Of a stretch of DNA of 64,000 bases, positions 60,390 through 64,000 are shown piece by piece. Position 1 is the first letter of the stretch, and each line of letters starts with the position of its first letter. The notes below the pieces were generated by a model. That model was not told the DNA's origin and ran no database searches. It saw only the letters and a list, made by a program, of their open reading frames with translations. Origin of the DNA: Chitinophagaceae bacterium (GTDB lineage Bacteria > Bacteroidota > Bacteroidia > Chitinophagales > Chitinophagaceae); the NCBI GenBank assembly GCA_947375185.1, contig CANCEU010000004.1, positions 1 to 64,000 on the forward strand, given 5' to 3'. Made by a program: the position numbers and the translations under genes.

Positions 60390-62312
60390 ATGAAAAATTT
60401 AATTACACTTATTTTATTTATTCTTTTTTCTTTATCTGCAAGTGCCCAAATAGGGCTTCCTGTTCGTCAATCCCTTTTGCCCAAAAACAATTTAGTTGTG
60501 AATTATGATTTTTCAAAATCATCCAGCTTTACGCGCAGCGCTACCACCGTTAACAATATTGCGAGCACTGCTTCGGGGAATGCAAGTATTGTTAATGCCC
60601 CCATTTTTTTAAATTCATTGGGTTTCGTTTCTTTAAACGGAACTAATCAATATGTGGTTACCCCAAATCTTAGGACTTATTTTAAATCCTTAGATGCGAG
60701 TATACAAAAAAGTTTCACCATGAGCTTTTGGGTGTATCCAACTGCAGCCTCTGGTGATTTAGTATATGAATTAGATTCACAAACACCCAATTACGGTTGG
60801 AATGCATCTACAGTCGAATTGGTGAATGGGTATGTAAAATACCGTATTTGGAATGGGACTACTATTACATCAGCATCCACTGTTAATTTAAATCAATGGT
60901 ATCATATTGCTATGGTATATGATGGAGCATCTATTAAAGGATATTTAAATGGGGTATTGCAAGGCGCGCAAACTTATGCAAGAACCATTCCAACTAATGG
61001 ACAATATTATGCAATAGGGGCGGGAGGTGATCAAAATTTGGGCACAAGTGCTTATGGGAATTTTAATTTGGCTCAATTTAAAATTTTCAATTTGCCATTT
61101 AATGATAATGATGTTTTACAAGATTATTTATTAAGAAAAAGCGAGTTTGATTACACTATTCACAGTCCATCCACGAATACAAGTCCAACTTATTGGAGTG
61201 TATCAACTGCTTGGAACAGCACAACAGGTAGTACAGGAGCCTCTGATCCCTTTGGAACTAATCACTTTACACCATGGTTAAATTCAGCCCTGGGTTGGGC
61301 AGCACAAACCTTAGACACAAATCAAAACATTATATTGAATTATGATGAGCCTGCATATATAAAAGGTATTGTTGTTCAGCCAAGAGCAAGTTCAGGGAAT
61401 CAATTTGTAACAAGAGTTCATATAGAGACTAGCTTAACGGGATCTGCACCTTGGACAAGGGTATTAACCAATGAGCCATTGAGTACAAGTATTTATGATG
61501 ATGCACGTATACTTTTCCCAACAACTGTATTTGCAAAATACGTTAAAGTTATCCCAATGCTTTGGACAAATCATATGACTATGCGATTGGGGGCACTCGT
61601 CAAGCCCAATAGCAGTATTGTCAGTAGTGGATTAGTGCTTAATTTGGATGCCGCAAATAGTAAATCTTATCAAGGTACAACTACATTTTACGATTTGTCA
61701 GCTAGTGGTAATAACGCATCTATAACTGGGTCGCCAAATTATACTACACCAGGCGCAATTACTTTTAATGGAACAACACAATACGGAAGAATTCCAAGTG
61801 TGTCAGGAGTTACCGATTTTACAAATACGCAACAATATTCTATAGAGATTTGGTTTAATCCTTCCAATGGACAACCCAACTCGGCAGAGGCTGAATTGAT
61901 GGAGAAATGGAATTTCACAAACGAGACAAAGTATCCTTATACTATTCGTTTTAATGAAGGTGCTAGTAGTATGCTTGTAGCTTGTTATGATGGGACTAAT
62001 TTTAAAAATGTTAGTGTTACGGGGTTCCCTGTAAATACCTGGAAGCAATTGGTTGCAGTTTTTGATTTTGTTGCTAAAACACTTACTGTATATAGGGATG
62101 GAGCTTCAGTTGGAAGTACAAGTTTGACAGGGGTTGTTCAAGTGAGCAACGGAAGTCCTGTAGGAATTGCAGGTAGAATACCTGTAAATGCAGCTGGGGT
62201 ACAGGTTCCATTTAAAGGTACAATTGGTATAATTAGAATGTACAATATTTCTTTAACAGCTGATCAAGTATTACAGAATTTTAATGTGAATAGGGTAAGA
62301 TATGGGTTGTAA
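60390..62312 (+). CDS. Secreted protein with two LamG domains and a discoidin-like middle
   Basis: A 640-residue exported protein (signal peptide ending SASAQ). Residues 30-245 are one concanavalin/LamG domain (KSFTMSFWVYPTAASGDLVYEL, NQWYHIAMVYDGASIKGYLNGVLQ). Residues 255-400 look like an F5/8 type C (discoidin) domain (SPTYWSVSTAWN, IKGIVVQPRASSGNQFVTRVHIE, FAKYVKVIPM). Residues 410-640 are a second LamG domain (GLVLNLDAANSKSYQG, TFYDLSASGNNASITGSP, LTADQVLQNFNVNRVRYGL). All three are glycan- or surface-binding folds, so adhesion or polysaccharide binding is likely. Confidence 0.85.
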   Translation: MKNLITLILFILFSLSASAQIGLPVRQSLLPKNNLVVNYDFSKSSSFTRSATTVNNIASTASGNASIVNAPIFLNSLGFVSLNGTNQYVVTPNLRTYFKSLDASIQKSFTMSFWVYPTAASGDLVYELDSQTPNYGWNASTVELVNGYVKYRIWNGTTITSASTVNLNQWYHIAMVYDGASIKGYLNGVLQGAQTYARTIPTNGQYYAIGAGGDQNLGTSAYGNFNLAQFKIFNLPFNDNDVLQDYLLRKSEFDYTIHSPSTNTSPTYWSVSTAWNSTTGSTGASDPFGTNHFTPWLNSALGWAAQTLDTNQNIILNYDEPAYIKGIVVQPRASSGNQFVTRVHIETSLTGSAPWTRVLTNEPLSTSIYDDARILFPTTVFAKYVKVIPMLWTNHMTMRLGALVKPNSSIVSSGLVLNLDAANSKSYQGTTTFYDLSASGNNASITGSPNYTTPGAITFNGTTQYGRIPSVSGVTDFTNTQQYSIEIWFNPSNGQPNSAEAELMEKWNFTNETKYPYTIRFNEGASSMLVACYDGTNFKNVSVTGFPVNTWKQLVAVFDFVAKTLTVYRDGASVGSTSLTGVVQVSNGSPVGIAGRIPVNAAGVQVPFKGTIGIIRMYNISLTADQVLQNFNVNRVRYGL

Positions 62313-62326
62313 ATGAATCCACAATT

Positions 62327-63718
62327 TTAAATTAATGGAATAATTAAATTCACATTCTCAGTTTCTATATAAAACTCTTTTATTCTTTGATCTAATTCAG
62401 AATTCTGTCTTAGGATTAAAGGCATTTCTGTTTTAAAATAGATTTGAAATTTTGAATTGATAGATGTTATGATATCGCTTCTGGTTCTTTTCTGCATATT
62501 GATACTCTTGTTAGATATACCTAGTACATAATTTACTTCATCAATGCTTGTCAGTCGATTGTTTTCTTTAATGTTTAAAATGATTAAATCAAGTAAGGTT
62601 TTTTCGATTTCGGTGAATAATGAATTAGCCTCAGAAGGTGATTTTAATTCATTTACTGGGATATTTGAACTTGGTTTTTTATTTCTTCTTTTCCAAATGA
62701 AAATAGCAATTATAAGTAATGCTAGAATACTTATACTAATGAAAACTGAAGCTAGAGATATGGTATCATTAACATAAATCCTATTTTTTGATTTAGTTAA
62801 TAGTTGAGCTGTAAAAAGAAGAGAATCTATTTTATCAGTGCTTTTGTCATAAATGAATATGTTTGGCTTTTCATACCAAATTATATAATTGTTGAGATTC
62901 GAAACTGGTAATTTATTTTGAAACTCTTTTGATATATTTAATACTTGATTATTATTTATATCCCATATCTCGGTTACTATTTTACTGCTGTTGTGAATCA
63001 GCAAGCCAAATTCTGTATTAGTTAAAAGTGATTTTTCAGATAAATCTTCTTTTATTTCTTTATCTAATTTCCCTAGTGTAATCCATTTTTTCTTTTTTAA
63101 ATCTAATGTATGTACAGAATCAATGAAAACCGGACTGCTTTTAATAGACTGATTTTCCATTTTACTTTCTAACGCAATAATTTGTCCATTAAATTCATCA
63201 TACCACAAAAAAGGTATATCGCCATCTTTATCAACCAATACTTCTTTGTTTAATGGCTCTATTGACCAGTCATTTGTTTTAAATGAAAATAACCTTAGTT
63301 GACCATTTGTTCTCCAAAAACCATATCCACCAATATTGTACAAGTTTTTATTGTAACCAAAACTTAGGCTCCTGAAATTATTGCCCGTATGGATGGTGGA
63401 GTCAATTCTTATAAATCTTGATTTTCCATCTTTTTCAATTTCTTTTAATTTATATAGATATCCTGTGCCATCTATCGTTATAAAAGTATTGCTATCTACA
63501 AATACTAACGATTGTTGAGATTTTGCAATTGTACGGTTAGCTATTGGTAAGATTAAGCAATTTGGTGATCGGATTATTTTTTCATTACCACTTTTGTCAC
63601 CACTGTTTAAAAAATGGTTTAAAAAACTAGGGGTCTTTATGTCATAATAGGGTGCTTGAGCAATACTACTATGCGTCAAAGTAAATAGGGCTAATAGTAT
63701 TGTAGAAAGCTTACACAT
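62327..63718 (-). CDS. Kelch-like periplasmic sensor domain with one TM helix and cytoplasmic helical domain
   Basis: A 463-residue protein. Signal peptide ends SIAQ. Residues 60-310 contain Kelch-like propeller strands (YNIGGYGFWRTNGQLRLFSFKTNDW, VHTLDLKKKKWITLGKL). A membrane helix sits near residues 324-344 (ISISILALLIIAIFIWKRR). The roughly 110-residue cytoplasmic tail includes EIEKTLLDLIILNIKENNRLTSIDEVNYVLGISNKS, which could be a winged-helix-like or protein-binding module. This outside-in layout suggests a signalling receptor for the neighbouring secreted proteins, but this is inference. It converges on the LamG gene 14 bp away. Confidence 0.72.
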   Translation of the reverse strand: MCKLSTILLALFTLTHSSIAQAPYYDIKTPSFLNHFLNSGDKSGNEKIIRSPNCLILPIANRTIAKSQQSLVFVDSNTFITIDGTGYLYKLKEIEKDGKSRFIRIDSTIHTGNNFRSLSFGYNKNLYNIGGYGFWRTNGQLRLFSFKTNDWSIEPLNKEVLVDKDGDIPFLWYDEFNGQIIALESKMENQSIKSSPVFIDSVHTLDLKKKKWITLGKLDKEIKEDLSEKSLLTNTEFGLLIHNSSKIVTEIWDINNNQVLNISKEFQNKLPVSNLNNYIIWYEKPNIFIYDKSTDKIDSLLFTAQLLTKSKNRIYVNDTISLASVFISISILALLIIAIFIWKRRNKKPSSNIPVNELKSPSEANSLFTEIEKTLLDLIILNIKENNRLTSIDEVNYVLGISNKSINMQKRTRSDIITSINSKFQIYFKTEMPLILRQNSELDQRIKEFYIETENVNLIIPLI

Positions 63719-63768
63719 TATGATTTTTTACAAAATTAGACTAAAATATTAGAAATTATCCATTGAGA

Positions 63769-63787
63769 TATAGGTGAGTCACCTATA
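63769..63787. promoter_or_regulatory. 19-bp palindrome TATAGGTGA-g-TCACCTATA
   Basis: Perfect 9-bp arms around a single base, 50 bp upstream of the Kelch-like receptor gene. It is too tight for a hairpin loop, so it is a likely operator. The half-site TCACCTATA occurs again at 63837-63845. Confidence 0.6.
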
Positions 63788-63836
63788 AATAGACTTAAAA
63801 TCAAGGAGTTAGGGGGTAATATGAAAACCTAGATGT

Positions 63837-63845
63837 TCACCTATA
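63837..63845 (+). promoter_or_regulatory. Third TCACCTATA half-site
   Basis: Exact copy of the right arm of the palindrome at 63769-63787, 58 bp further upstream of the receptor gene. Confidence 0.45.
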
Positions 63846-64000
63846 AGCGTACTAAAACTAGAATACAGGACTTTCAACAATCTAATATTGTAACTGCTTG
63901 AAAAGATTAAATGTATCATTAAATCAAAATCAAGCTTCCATAAAAATTTGCTTTAAAAAATTTAAAAAATATTAATTATGCATCTAAATCAATTTCGTTC

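Noticed and set aside
51295-62312. Possible prophage or tailocin
   Set aside because: Fibre-like and LamG motifs suggest phage, but every protein carries its own export signal and no tail tube, baseplate, capsid, portal, terminase, integrase or lysis gene is present.
63978-64000. ATG near the right edge (MHLNQFR, open to the end)
   Set aside because: Only seven codons are visible and no good promoter or ribosome site precedes it; a gene beginning here cannot be judged.

Overview
The window looks like a chromosomal segment of a low-GC Bacteroidota, most plausibly a Chitinophagaceae (Sediminibacterium-like) bacterium. This is inferred from several features: a C-terminal type 9 secretion sorting domain, a fused CcoN-CcoO oxidase subunit, OmpA proteins with thrombospondin type 3 repeats, a GH97 glycosidase, TAnnTTTG-type promoter elements and almost no Shine-Dalgarno sequences. 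No rRNA, tRNA, CRISPR array, insertion sequence or prophage structural or packaging gene was seen.

Layout. 0-6.1 kb: an RlpA-like protein (possibly cut by the left edge) and an OmpA/TSP3 protein, then on the minus strand plsC-priA-murB. 6.2-13.9 kb: nitrogen assimilation on the minus strand, with an ammonium transporter and glutamate synthase (gltB-gltD). 14.0-17.3 kb: ispE, a DUF151 bifunctional-nuclease protein and etfA/etfB. 17.4-20.8 kb: a TPR protein, a conserved hypothetical, a BadF-type N-acetylglucosamine kinase and an S41 protease. 20.9-30.1 kb: a complete cbb3 oxidase locus (ccoI, ccoS, ccoNO, ccoQ, ccoP, ccoG, ccoH, a TauE/SafE-family membrane protein and a small unknown). ccoQ is too short for the supplied ORF track. 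30.1-32.4 kb, opposite strand: a soluble PAS histidine kinase and a response regulator whose output is a CRP/FNR domain. 32.8-35.5 kb: an outer-membrane barrel and a second ammonium transporter. 35.6-50.4 kb: GH97, two M28 peptidases, a prohibitin-like protein, NAD(P)H-hydrate dehydratase, an MFS exporter, a large FAD/Fe-S dehydrogenase, a carboxylesterase and an SRAP-domain protein. 50.5-63.7 kb: an accessory block of exported proteins (tail-fibre-like repeat proteins, LamG/concanavalin-type lectin domains, a propeller with a T9SS domain, lipoproteins), ended by a convergent Kelch-like transmembrane protein.

The most interesting signal is around the cbb3 locus. The kinase PAS domain resembles FixL, including an aligned histidine. 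Its partner joins a FixJ-like receiver to a FixK/FNR-like DNA-binding domain in one protein. The two upstream regions of the cbb3 locus carry pairs of TGA-N6-TCA dyads, spaced 22 bp before ccoI and exactly 21 bp before ccoS, with the gene-proximal ccoS site near -41.5 of a predicted start. This looks like a condensed FixL-FixJ-FixK circuit. A consensus FNR/FixK box (TTGAT-N4-ATCAA) also sits before the T9SS-secreted propeller gene in the accessory block, suggesting a shared regulon. A second theme is a repeated two-gene module, a secreted tail-fibre-like protein followed within 2-3 bp by a secreted LamG protein, which looks like phage adhesion modules adapted to the cell surface.
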